Shown piece after piece: positions 1 through 7,039 of a stretch of DNA of 11,582 bases. Location of the stretch: positions 1 to 11,582 of the forward strand of contig JAYUOV010000198.1 in NCBI GenBank assembly GCA_043760535.1. The letters are read 5' to 3'. This DNA comes from JAZKFT01 sp043760535. GTDB lineage: Bacteria; Bacteroidota; Bacteroidia; Chitinophagales; Chitinophagaceae. Within the stretch, counting starts at the first letter, position 1; each line of letters starts with the position of its first letter. The translations under genes were made by a program, and so were the position numbers. The notes beneath the pieces were generated by a model that did no database searches, was not told the origin of the DNA, and was given only the letters and a program-made list of their open reading frames with translations.

Positions 1-632
1 TGGCCAAATAATTCGCTTTCAATCAGTTCGCCGGGTATGGCCGCACAGTTTACTTCTACTATAGGTTTGGTGTTGCGGTTGCTAAGTTCATGCATCCAAC
101 GTGCCACCAGTTCTTTACCTACACCGTTTTCGCCGGTTACCAAAACCCTTGCATCGGTAGGTGCTACTTTGGCAATGGTTTCTTTTATTTTTTTAATACC
201 AGCACTTTCGCCTATCATATCCTGCACCTTGCTAATCTTACGTTTTAGCGTTTTGGTTTCGGTTACCAGTTGTGTTTTATCGGTAGCGTTGCGGATGGTA
301 ATCAGCAGCCGGTTCAGGTCGGGCGGCTTGCTTATGAAATCATAGGCGCCTTTTTTTACGGCCTCAACGGCGGTTTCTATATTGCCGTGGCCGCTTATCA
401 TAATAATGGGCACATCAGCATTAATAGCCTTGGCTTTTTCTAAAAATTCAATGCCATCCATTTTTGGCATTTTAATGTCGCAAAGCACTACATCAAAAGC
501 TTCGGTACTAAATTTTTTAAGCCCTTCTTCGCCGTTCTCGGCTACTTCGGGTTTGTAGCCTTCGTGTTGCAGTATTTCGCTAAGGGTGCTGCGGATGGCC
601 CGTTCGTCGTCTATGATTAGGATTTTTGGCAT
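1..632 (-). CDS. Sigma-54-dependent response regulator, NtrC family (partial, N-terminal part)
   Basis: Reading leftward from an ATG at 630-632, the frame stays open to the window edge and gives 210 residues. Residues 1-115 form a receiver domain: acidic pocket D8/D9, phospho-acceptor D52 in the context LCDIKMPKMDG, and conserved K102 in SKPP. From about residue 136 a sigma-54 AAA+ domain begins (MIGESAGIKKIKETIAKVAPTDARV), with Walker A GENGVGKE at 167-174 and the typical NCAAIPGELIESELFG run at the cut. The GAFTGA loop, Walker B and DNA-binding helix-turn-helix would lie outside the window. By family knowledge, a partner histidine kinase phosphorylates the receiver and the ATPase then remodels sigma-54 RNA polymerase. 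The partner kinase and target genes are not visible. The gene lies 52 bases downstream of the OLD-like ATPase on the same strand. Family assignment is firm; the specific regulon is unknown. Confidence 0.95.
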   Translation of the reverse strand, partial: MPKILIIDDERAIRSTLSEILQHEGYKPEVAENGEEGLKKFSTEAFDVVLCDIKMPKMDGIEFLEKAKAINADVPIIMISGHGNIETAVEAVKKGAYDFISKPPDLNRLLITIRNATDKTQLVTETKTLKRKISKVQDMIGESAGIKKIKETIAKVAPTDARVLVTGENGVGKELVARWMHELSNRNTKPIVEVNCAAIPGELIESELFG

Positions 633-684
633 TGGCTTGTTTAGTTGCTGGTATTTAGAAAAAATTTTCCTAAGAAATTAGTTA

Positions 685-2235
685 TTATTTTCTTGATTGC
701 CAAACCCTAATTTGATTTTCCAGCTCATTTCGAAAAATCTGGACATCCCCAATTCCACGATCAGCCTCACGTCTGGAAATTGTTCGCATTAAGTCAGTTG
801 GATTTCGTTTTAAAATATCACAGAATGAAATAAATTTGTTTTTTATTATGCTTGTAGGCTTATCAGTAGCATTGTCATATTGCTGGTTTATTTGAATCAA
901 ATTTGTTTCAAGCAGTTGTTGAGTTATTCCTAAAACTAAAGCGTAATCCTTTGGATAGGTTATAAATATCTGCCATGCCCAATCTTCGGGAACATTACCT
1001 GGAATAAATAATGGTTGAATTGAAACTCCAAATTCATTACCCGCTTTTTTTAAATTTGGCTCCATATCTTTTGCATCTCCACCTAAAACAAAAACAAAGT
1101 TTGATAACTGATTGAATTTTCCCATGGCACGGATGTGCTCGGGAAAACTACTTTTTCCTGTATCCCTTCCAACGACAATATCATCAGGTATAAGATTAAG
1201 AAGGGGGTTAAGTACATCTGTGATACCTAAAACAAAACTTTCTCCAATATTGTCTTCACATAAAATATTAATTTTTTCAAGGCTTTGGCCATACAATGCC
1301 TTTTGGATGATGTCCTTATAAGCTGGCATTACTTTTACATTATTTCCGGAACGTTCTAAAAAGATTCTTGCTTCTATAGGAACTGAATCTAATATAACTG
1401 GGCTATGGCTGGTTACAATAATCTGTAAATTGTTTCTAAGTGCTGTTCTTTGTAATTCTAACATTAACTGTTGCTGTGTGTAAGGGTGCATCCCAGCTTC
1501 AATTTCATCAATTAGAACAAGTGCATCTTTTAACTGGCTAATATCTTTTGAAATTCTTAGTATAGCCCTTTCGCCTGCACTCATATGAAATTCTGAATAT
1601 TGCTCACCTCCATCTTCATTTTCTCTTTTTGCAAATAGCAAATTCTTATCACCCTTATTTAGTACTGTTACCTCCCTGTATTTTAAAGGAAGAATCCGCA
1701 TAGCAAATGCAATAAGGTCGCTTGTAAGAATGGTAGGTTTCAGTTTTCCTTTACCTATTTGCAAAACACTTCTAATTTCAGATGGGCTTGTAAGATTTGC
1801 CAATGTTCTGAAGTACAAATCCCGTTGAGGTTGTTCGCCACCCTGCCCCATAAAACTCCTGTTCCAGCTTTTTCCTTTTTTCCATCTCAACGACATCCTT
1901 TTCCCGTTGTGGGTATAATAAAAATCTAAAACAGTCTTCTTTTCTGTATCACTTAAGTTCGAATTGTCGGGAGTAGTAAGGTTTGGGAATAACGTAGTTG
2001 GTACATAATCTTTAATGCCAGTTCCAGGAACTTTATAGGCACAAGCACATGCAAACAGAGCCGTAGATTTTCCAGACGCATTAGCCCCTGCAATAACTGT
2101 TACCGGAAACTCAAATCTTACTGATAAATTGGTTATGCCTCGTATGTTTTCAATGGTAACTTCTTCTAAAAATTCTTTGTATTGTGCTTTTTTCCCTCTA
2201 AGCTGATCCCATATTTGGTAAAATGTTTTGTTCAT
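685..2235 (-). CDS. AAA/OLD-like ATPase with putative C-terminal TOPRIM-like region
   Basis: A 516-residue protein with an SMC/ABC-type ATPase core: Walker A GANASGKST at 50-58, a signature-like SAGER at 219-223, Walker B LVLIDEIE at 239-246, and an H-loop in TSHSP (H277). This arrangement fits the AAA_21/OLD family, not transporter ATPases, because there is no LSGGQ. The last ~190 residues start with ILCED (E327, D328) and later have FVLGGDAKD (D387, D390). These sit where OLD nucleases carry the TOPRIM glutamate and DxD, but both motifs deviate from the usual LVEG and DxD, so nuclease activity is uncertain. OLD-family proteins act in phage defence and DNA processing, alone or with a helicase (Gabija) or retron partner. 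No such partner is adjacent. The gene is visibly AT-richer than its neighbours (sampled lines of 30-35% GC against 53% in the next gene), which suggests horizontal gain. The start is an ATG at 2233-2235, preceded by an A-rich stretch. It lies 57 bases after the CCG protein gene on the same strand, so cotranscription is possible. Confidence 0.8.
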   Translation of the reverse strand: MNKTFYQIWDQLRGKKAQYKEFLEEVTIENIRGITNLSVRFEFPVTVIAGANASGKSTALFACACAYKVPGTGIKDYVPTTLFPNLTTPDNSNLSDTEKKTVLDFYYTHNGKRMSLRWKKGKSWNRSFMGQGGEQPQRDLYFRTLANLTSPSEIRSVLQIGKGKLKPTILTSDLIAFAMRILPLKYREVTVLNKGDKNLLFAKRENEDGGEQYSEFHMSAGERAILRISKDISQLKDALVLIDEIEAGMHPYTQQQLMLELQRTALRNNLQIIVTSHSPVILDSVPIEARIFLERSGNNVKVMPAYKDIIQKALYGQSLEKINILCEDNIGESFVLGITDVLNPLLNLIPDDIVVGRDTGKSSFPEHIRAMGKFNQLSNFVFVLGGDAKDMEPNLKKAGNEFGVSIQPLFIPGNVPEDWAWQIFITYPKDYALVLGITQQLLETNLIQINQQYDNATDKPTSIIKNKFISFCDILKRNPTDLMRTISRREADRGIGDVQIFRNELENQIRVWQSRK

Positions 2236-2292
2236 TTTTTTATTTAAAGGTAGCAGAAATAATGACCTGTGACTATTGACCTAATTACCATC

Positions 2293-3069
2293 CTATAAAG
2301 ATGCTGCAATCAATTCCGCCACATCCATCACCACTACTTCGCCTTCTTTATCGTTCATTTTAACGCCATCGCTCATCATGGTATTGCAAAAAGGGCAGGC
2401 GGCTGCAATAATAGTTGCGTTGGTTTCTATGGCTTCTCGGGTACGTTCTTTATTTACACGGTTGTCGCCTTTTTCTTCTTCTTTAAACATTTGGGCGCCG
2501 CCGGCACCACAGCACAATCCATTGCTGCGGCAGCGTTTCATTTCTACCAGTTCGGCATCCAGGGCTTCCAACACTTGCCTTGGTGCTTCGTATATGCCAT
2601 TGCTGCGGCCCAGGTAACAGCTATCGTGGTAAGTAATGCGTTTGCCTTTAAAGCTGCCACCTTCTTTTAGTTTAATGCGGCCATCATTTATCAGTTGTTG
2701 TAATAATGTGGTGTGGTGCATTACTTCGTAAGTGCCGCCAAGTTCGGGGTATTCGTTTTTAAGCGTATTAAAGCAATGCGGGCAGGTGGTTACTATTTTT
2801 TTGATGCCATAATTATTGAGCACTTGTATGTTATTATAGGCCATCATTTGGAACAAAAACTCGTTACCAGCCCTGCGTGCCGGGTCGCCGGTGCAGGCTT
2901 CCTCGCTGCCTAATACGGCAAATTTTATCCCTACAGTTTCCAGTATCAGGGCAAAAGCCTTGGTTATTTTTTGTGCACGTTGGTCGAAGCTGCCGGCACA
3001 GCCTACCCAAAATAGTATTTCGGGTTGTTCGCCTGCTGCCACCATTTGGGCCATAGTTTTTACTGCCAT
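2293..3069 (-). CDS. CCG-domain (heterodisulfide reductase-related) Fe-S protein
   Basis: A 258-residue cytoplasmic iron-sulfur protein with two CCG-type cysteine motifs. The second is canonical: C151, C186-C187-G and C225-x2-C228. The first is C24, then CTGDPARR at C59, then C96-x2-C99; it lacks the first cysteine of the CCG pair, as is usual for the CTGDPARR subgroup. Relatives are the GlpC/LutA/HdrB families and the C-terminal part of large membrane Fe-S reductases (FadF/YwjF type). They pass electrons between quinones, ETF or flavoproteins and a catalytic partner. There is no signal peptide or membrane segment. In many Bacteroidota a membrane 4Fe-4S dicluster protein is encoded next to this gene. 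Here the upstream side is a gap followed by pyrG, so the partner must be elsewhere. The ATG at 3067-3069 gives a short N-terminus before the first motif. Family call is firm; substrate and partner are unknown. Confidence 0.9.
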   Translation of the reverse strand: MAVKTMAQMVAAGEQPEILFWVGCAGSFDQRAQKITKAFALILETVGIKFAVLGSEEACTGDPARRAGNEFLFQMMAYNNIQVLNNYGIKKIVTTCPHCFNTLKNEYPELGGTYEVMHHTTLLQQLINDGRIKLKEGGSFKGKRITYHDSCYLGRSNGIYEAPRQVLEALDAELVEMKRCRSNGLCCGAGGAQMFKEEEKGDNRVNKERTREAIETNATIIAAACPFCNTMMSDGVKMNDKEGEVVVMDVAELIAASL

Positions 3070-3389
3070 AATGTAAGTGTTTTATACCCCCAGAATAAAA
3101 TCGGGGTAAACGAAAATAAGAAGAATAGGGGAGGATGAATGATAGATTTTGAGGCGTGGTTATTTAAAGATGTAAAAGTTTTTTACATTTTTGCCCACAT
3201 AAAATACAGCCTGTTTCCGATTGCATTTTTCCCCTTGGTAAATGAACCTTAGTATTGCAAAGCCTTAAAGTAATTTCCAGTTCATTTTGTTGGTCACATT
3301 TTTTCGAATCTTGTCAGGGTTAGCATTTGGCTTTGGCAGGATATTGCTGTTGTATGGGTTATTAGAGAGTTCAGTATTGAGTTTGAACA

Positions 3390-3404
3390 GAATATTTAAT
3401 ATTC
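3390..3404. repeat. 15-base AT-rich palindrome upstream of pyrG
   Basis: GAATATT at 3390-3396 and AATATTC at 3398-3404 are perfect inverted arms around a single T. They are flanked by a second pair, TTGAG at 3377-3381 and CTCAA at 3409-3413. This could be a regulator-binding site or simply chance symmetry in AT-rich DNA. It lies about 165 bases before the pyrG start. No regulator can be named from sequence. Confidence 0.35.
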
Positions 3405-3480
3405 AATGCTCAAATAACAATGTCGCATGTAAGAGCATTGTGATAATGAGGGGAAGCTAGATAGTAATACATATTAGAAC

Positions 3481-3560
3481 GGAGTCCCGTAATGCTACGG
3501 GATTCAAAACGTAGGCCAATGTCGCTCCATCAGGGAACGTTTTTCGTTGGGCTAAAAAAT
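3481..3560 (+). repeat. Two-hairpin element in the pyrG leader, possible interspersed repeat
   Basis: The first hairpin has arms 3482-3491 and 3496-3505 around loop ATGC. Its core TCCCGTA/TACGGGA is perfect and it extends to 10 pairs with one G-T. The second pairs AAAACGT (3506-3512) with ACGTTTT (3537-3543) over a 24-base loop containing GTCGCTCCATCAGGGA. The words AGTCCCGTA and GTCGCTCC resemble, from memory, short palindromic repeats scattered between genes in Chitinophagaceae genomes; no search was run. The element ends about 10 bases before the pyrG ATG, so in a pyrG transcript it would be a folded 5' leader able to affect translation. It could be either a repeat insertion or a native leader structure. 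Confidence 0.45.
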
Positions 3561-3569
3561 AAGAATACT

Positions 3570-5222
3570 ATGTCAAAATTCATCTTCGTTACCGGTGGCG
3601 TTACATCGAGTTTAGGTAAAGGTATTATTGCCGCAAGCCTTGCAAAGCTGCTGCAGGCTAGGGGTTTAAAGGTTACCATCCAAAAATTTGATCCGTATAT
3701 AAATGTGGATCCGGGTACACTGAACCCTTACGAACATGGCGAATGTTATGTAACCGAAGATGGTGCCGAAACTGATCTGGATCTTGGGCACTACGAACGT
3801 TTTTTAAACATCCATACCAGCCAGGCCAATAACGTAACTACGGGCCGTATTTACCAAACCGTAATTAACCAGGAACGAGAAGGCAAATACCATGGCAAAA
3901 CGGTGCAGGTAGTACCGCACATTACCGACGAAATAAAGCGCCGCATGATGCTGCTGGGAAAAGACAGTAAATGGGATATCGTAATTACCGAACTCGGCGG
4001 CACTGTGGGTGATATAGAAAGCTTGCCTTTTATAGAAGCTGTACGCCAAATACAGTGGGAACTGCCCGAAGAAGATTGTGTGGTGATACACCTTACGCTG
4101 ATACCTTACTTAAAAGCAGCCAAAGAATTAAAAACCAAACCTACCCAGCACAGTGTAAGGATGCTGAGCCAGGAAGGTGTGCACCCAGATATAATAGTAT
4201 GCCGAACCGAAGAACAGCTTGGGCCCGACATTCGCCGCAAAGTGGCACTGTTTTGCAATGTAAAACTGGAGGCAGTAATAGAAGCGATGGATGCCAGCAC
4301 TATTTACGAAGTACCGCTGCTGATGATGCGGGAAAAACTGGATAAAATTTGCCTAAAAAAACTACAGATTCTGGATTATGGAGAACCGCAAATGGATAAA
4401 TGGAAGCTGGTGCTGGATAAGTTAAAATACCCTAAAAGCAGCATTACCATTGGATTAATTGGTAAATATGTAGAACTGCAAGATGCCTATAAATCTATTT
4501 TAGAAAGCTTTGTACATGCAGGTGCAATGAACGAGTGTAAGGTGAAAATAGTGGATGTACACAGCGAATTTATTACTGCAGAAAATACGTATGAAAAGTT
4601 GGGTAATCTAGATGGCTTACTGGTGGCACCTGGCTTTGGCCTTAGGGGTATTGAGGGTAAAATAATTGCTATACAATACGCCAGAGAAACCGGTCTGCCT
4701 TTCTTTGGCATTTGCCTGGGTATGCAGATGGCTGTAATAGAATTTGCCCGTAACGTACTGGATATTAAGGATGCACATAGCACAGAAATGAATAAGGATA
4801 CGCCAAACCCGGTAATAGATATGATGGAAGCACAAAAGAAAGTAAAACTTTTGGGTGGTACCATGAGGCTTGGTGCTTACCCTTGCGAAATACAGCCTAA
4901 CACTTTGGCTTACGAAATATATGGAGAGGGCATGATAAGCGAAAGACACCGCCACCGATGGGAGTTTAACAGCGATTATGAACAGCAATTTATTGATGGC
5001 GGTATGGTAATCAGTGGTCGCAATCCCGAAACGGGACTGGTAGAAATTATAGAGCTACCCAAACATCCGTTTTTTATTGGCGTTCAATATCACCCGGAGT
5101 TAAAAAGTACTTTTGAAATTCCGGCACCAGTATTTGTTTCATTTGTAAAAGCTGCTAAAGAATATTCGGAAAAAAGGCAGTCGCTTAAAAGCAATCCTTT
5201 GCTGCAGACGGAACTGACATAG
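3570..5222 (+). CDS. pyrG: CTP synthase (glutamine-hydrolysing)
   Basis: CTP synthase makes CTP from UTP, ATP and glutamine, the last step of de novo pyrimidine nucleotide synthesis, in the cytoplasm. The 550-residue product has the usual full length. The N-terminal synthetase domain shows the P-loop GGVTSSLGKG at 9-18, DPGTLNPYEHGE at 47-58 and Mg-binding D72 and E141. The C-terminal class I glutamine amidotransferase domain (about 290-535) has the nucleophile C382 in GICLGMQ and the H508/E510 pair in QYHPE. The ATG at 3570 is chosen because MSKFIFVTGG is the conserved family N-terminus. The frame is open further up to an ATG at 3492, but that would translate the hairpin element and add 26 residues foreign to the family. 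No Shine-Dalgarno is evident. The gene appears monocistronic, ending in a strong terminator. Confidence 0.98.
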   Translation: MSKFIFVTGGVTSSLGKGIIAASLAKLLQARGLKVTIQKFDPYINVDPGTLNPYEHGECYVTEDGAETDLDLGHYERFLNIHTSQANNVTTGRIYQTVINQEREGKYHGKTVQVVPHITDEIKRRMMLLGKDSKWDIVITELGGTVGDIESLPFIEAVRQIQWELPEEDCVVIHLTLIPYLKAAKELKTKPTQHSVRMLSQEGVHPDIIVCRTEEQLGPDIRRKVALFCNVKLEAVIEAMDASTIYEVPLLMMREKLDKICLKKLQILDYGEPQMDKWKLVLDKLKYPKSSITIGLIGKYVELQDAYKSILESFVHAGAMNECKVKIVDVHSEFITAENTYEKLGNLDGLLVAPGFGLRGIEGKIIAIQYARETGLPFFGICLGMQMAVIEFARNVLDIKDAHSTEMNKDTPNPVIDMMEAQKKVKLLGGTMRLGAYPCEIQPNTLAYEIYGEGMISERHRHRWEFNSDYEQQFIDGGMVISGRNPETGLVEIIELPKHPFFIGVQYHPELKSTFEIPAPVFVSFVKAAKEYSEKRQSLKSNPLLQTELT

Positions 5223-5235
5223 CTGTTAACAATTT

Positions 5236-5274
5236 ATAAAAACCGGCTCCAAAAGGAAACCGGTTTTTATTTTC
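5236..5274 (+). terminator. Intrinsic terminator after pyrG
   Basis: A perfect 11-base stem, ATAAAAACCGG (5236-5246) with CCGGTTTTTAT (5260-5270), encloses a 13-base loop, and the right arm runs into TTTC. It begins 14 bases after the pyrG stop. Because the stem has A on one side and T on the other, it may also act on leftward transcripts from the ferredoxin gene. Confidence 0.85.
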
Positions 5275-5307
5275 TTACACGTTCTATTTGTAAAATGTAT
5301 TTCACAA

Positions 5308-5336
5308 AAAAAGGGAAGCTTTTGGCCCACCTTTTT
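5308..5336 (-). terminator. Possible weak terminator after the ferredoxin gene
   Basis: On the minus strand a GGG/CCC core flanked by A-rich and T-rich arms lies just after the ferredoxin stop and runs into a stretch of T. Pairing the outer arms requires a three-base bulge, so the structure is only moderately convincing. The pyrG terminator further along may do the job instead. Confidence 0.35.
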
Positions 5337-5342
5337 TATTTT

Positions 5343-5690
5343 TTAAATATGCATTTTCGCTTTTTTAGTCATTAACTCATCTACTGTTTCCACGTACATT
5401 TCGTCGGGTACGCAGCAATCTACTGGGCATACAGCAGCACATTGCGGCTCTTCGTGAAAGCCCTGGCATTCGGTACATTTATTGCTTACAATGTAATAAG
5501 TATCATCACTCACAGGGGAGTTTTTCTTGTCGGCATCCATTTCGCTGCCATCTAGCATGGTTACCATTCCTTTTACGGTAGTACCATCTGCAAAAGCCCA
5601 TTCCACACCGCCCTCGTAAATAGCATTATTTGGGCATTCGGGTTCGCAAGCACCGCAGTTGATGCATTCGTCAGTAATTTTAATAGCCAT
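5343..5690 (-). CDS. 2[4Fe-4S] ferredoxin, Alvin-type
   Basis: A 115-residue soluble electron carrier with two tetranuclear cluster motifs. The first is CxxCxxCxxxCP with C9, C12, C15 and C19. The second is the longer CxxC-x8-CxxxCP form (C72, C75, C84, C88), diagnostic of Allochromatium-type ferredoxins, followed by an extra C92-C93 pair. About 50 residues separate the motifs, including a DGT/DGSE acidic segment, which makes it longer than minimal ferredoxins of 60-80 residues. It diverges from the acyl-CoA reductase gene, and the two ATG/GTG starts are about 100 bases apart. That arrangement hints at linked regulation, though LuxC-type reductases use NADPH and do not need ferredoxin. The redox partner is not identifiable from sequence. 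Confidence 0.93.
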   Translation of the reverse strand: MAIKITDECINCGACEPECPNNAIYEGGVEWAFADGTTVKGMVTMLDGSEMDADKKNSPVSDDTYYIVSNKCTECQGFHEEPQCAAVCPVDCCVPDEMYVETVDELMTKKAKMHI

Positions 5691-5744
5691 AAAAATTCAG
5701 TTTGAAGTTTTTGAAAATTGAGTTTTGTAATCAGAAATTATACA

Positions 5745-5771
5745 TTGGAAATTAAGGATAGTATAGTTTTA
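5745..5771 (+). promoter_or_regulatory. Putative Bacteroidota-type promoter for acyl-CoA reductase
   Basis: TTG at 5745-5747 and TAGTTTTA at 5764-5771 are separated by 16 bases. The second matches TAnnTTTG at all but the last position. Transcription would start a few bases further on, leaving a very short leader before the GTG at 5795. The match is suggestive only, because such words are common in AT-rich DNA. Confidence 0.3.
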
Positions 5772-5794
5772 CCATTCAAAAATAATAGTTGAAC

Positions 5795-6808
5795 GTGAAT
5801 TTAGAACAACGAATTAATCTACTTGTTTTTTTAAGTAGCTATTTAAAAGAAAATACAAGCGAATGGCAGGCCATAAAACAAAGGGCATCCAACGAAAATG
5901 GTTGGTTTACACTACAATATATAGACCTTGCCATTGCCAATATTTGCAACGCCTTTTTACAAAAAGAAAAATTGCAAGCTTGGTCGGCTGCATACGACCT
6001 GTCCGATGGCGTTCTAAATCCGAAAACGATTGGCCTTGTTATGGCCGGCAATATTCCGCTGGTAGGTTTTCACGACTTACTTTGCTGCTTTATCACCGGC
6101 CATAATGTGCTAATAAAAACATCATCGAAAGATGATGTGATGATCAAGCATTTGGTAAAACAATTGTACCAGAAGGATGTAACCGTTCAAAACTATATTT
6201 CCTTTGCCGAACAATTAAAAAACTGCGAGGCCTATATTGCCACCGGCAGCAATAATACCTCTCGGTACTTTGAATTTTATTTTGCCAAATACCCACACAT
6301 CATTCGCCGAAACCGTACTTCGGTAGCCATAATAGATGGTACAGAAACAGCAGCAGAATTGGAAGGGCTGGCCGACGATGCTATGATTTACTTTGGCCTC
6401 GGCTGCCGTAATGTAACGCAACTGTATGTGCCATTAGGGTACGATTTTATACCACTATTGGCAGCACTTAACAAATACAGCTGGGCAAGCGACCACCATA
6501 AATACCGTAACAATTACGATTACAATCTGGCCTTGCACATACTCAACAATAAATATTACATGACCAATGAAACCACATTGATCATAGAACATGAATCTGC
6601 CTTTGCGGCTATTAGCCAAGTACATTACCAGTATTATATAGATGCTGGTAATGTAGTGGAACAGCTCAAAACTAAGGAGGATATTCAAGCTATTGTAGGC
6701 CATTACGGTATCCCTTTTGGAAAAATACAGCAGCCAACACTAACCGATTATGCCGATGGTGTGGATACCATAGAATGGCTGAAAAAGTTGGGCGATGCTA
6801 ATGTTTGA
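5795..6808 (+). CDS. Acyl-CoA reductase, LuxC family
   Basis: A protein of 337 residues related to the LuxC acyl-protein/acyl-CoA reductases, which reduce activated fatty acyl groups to aldehydes with NADPH through a cysteine thioester. Conserved features are the MAGNIPLVGFHDLL segment (about residues 83-96), the following GHNVLIKTSSKDD, and the catalytic cysteine C204 in GLGCRNVTQLYVP. It is shorter than light-organ LuxC (about 480) but typical of the Bacteroidota form. A TAG at 5786-5788 limits the start to TTG 5789 or GTG 5795. GTG is preferred because MNLEQRINLL fits the family N-terminus. There is no luxD, luxE or luciferase nearby, so bioluminescence is not implied, and the physiological substrate is unknown. 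It diverges from the ferredoxin gene. Confidence 0.88.
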   Translation: MNLEQRINLLVFLSSYLKENTSEWQAIKQRASNENGWFTLQYIDLAIANICNAFLQKEKLQAWSAAYDLSDGVLNPKTIGLVMAGNIPLVGFHDLLCCFITGHNVLIKTSSKDDVMIKHLVKQLYQKDVTVQNYISFAEQLKNCEAYIATGSNNTSRYFEFYFAKYPHIIRRNRTSVAIIDGTETAAELEGLADDAMIYFGLGCRNVTQLYVPLGYDFIPLLAALNKYSWASDHHKYRNNYDYNLALHILNNKYYMTNETTLIIEHESAFAAISQVHYQYYIDAGNVVEQLKTKEDIQAIVGHYGIPFGKIQQPTLTDYADGVDTIEWLKKLGDANV

Positions 6809-6895
6809 AAAAAAATGCACCTGAAAAACTGACAAGCCCAAACACTTAACACAAATATTTTCTGAAAAAATTTCAGTAAATTATGCAGTAACTTG

Positions 6896-6908
6896 CCCAT
6901 GGCATGGG
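6896..6908. repeat. 13-base palindrome upstream of htrA
   Basis: CCCATG at 6896-6901 and CATGGG at 6903-6908 form a perfect inverted repeat around one G, about 130 bases before the protease start. It is a plausible operator. It is more GC-rich than the surrounding DNA, which makes it stand out. Confidence 0.35.
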
Positions 6909-6950
6909 TATTGATAAATATTCTAATGCCATATTTCGTTGTTAATTGAC

Positions 6951-6970
6951 GGTTAAACTAAGTTTTAACC
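6951..6970. repeat. 20-base imperfect palindrome upstream of htrA
   Basis: GGTTAAA at 6951-6957 pairs with TTTAACC at 6964-6970 across a six-base spacer. It lies about 70 bases before the protease start, a usual place for an operator. No binding protein can be assigned from sequence. Confidence 0.35.
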
Positions 6971-7039
6971 ACAACCAATAATTTAACCTTGTCGTTTATT
7001 TGTAATTGTTGATATTATTTAGTTAAAAAAAGGAATACC

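Larger units (their letters stand above)
3070..3569. other. Intergenic region between divergent CCG protein and pyrG genes
   Basis: About 500 bases without a convincing gene. It must contain the promoters for the leftward Fe-S gene and for pyrG. Structures seen: an inverted pair TACCCC (3085-3090) and GGGGTA (3103-3108) just upstream of the Fe-S gene; an A/T hairpin ATGTAAAA-GTT-TTTTACAT at 3170-3188 followed by four T; a 15-base palindrome at 3390-3404; and the two-hairpin element at 3481-3560. I did not find a clear TAnnTTTG promoter in front of either gene. A 45-codon open stretch on the minus strand (3265-3402) has no start codon and is treated as doubtful. Confidence 0.6.

Noticed and set aside
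37..345. Plus-strand open frame of 102 codons
   Set aside because: It lies opposite the response regulator, whose receiver and AAA+ motifs are clear on the minus strand.
655..673. A/T inverted repeat between the ATPase and response regulator genes
   Set aside because: One internal mismatch and almost no G-C pairs; not convincing as a terminator.
685..3069. Two-gene defence operon of the CCG protein and OLD-like ATPase
   Set aside because: The CCG protein is a redox enzyme with a composition unlike the ATPase, and no known defence system combines them; shared strand and a 57-base gap are not enough.
3265..3402. 45-codon open stretch on the minus strand that reads like a protein C-terminus (ends NKMNWKLL)
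   Set aside because: It has no ATG near its beginning, is bounded by a stop at 3403-3405 and matches no family I recognise. It could be a remnant of a decayed gene, but chance is as likely.
3492..3569. 26-residue N-terminal extension of CTP synthase
   Set aside because: The extension translates the hairpin element and has no counterpart in the family, whose conserved start is MSKFIFVTGG at 3570.
4487..4988. Two antisense open frames within pyrG
   Set aside because: They are opposite a strongly conserved enzyme and have no recognisable motifs.
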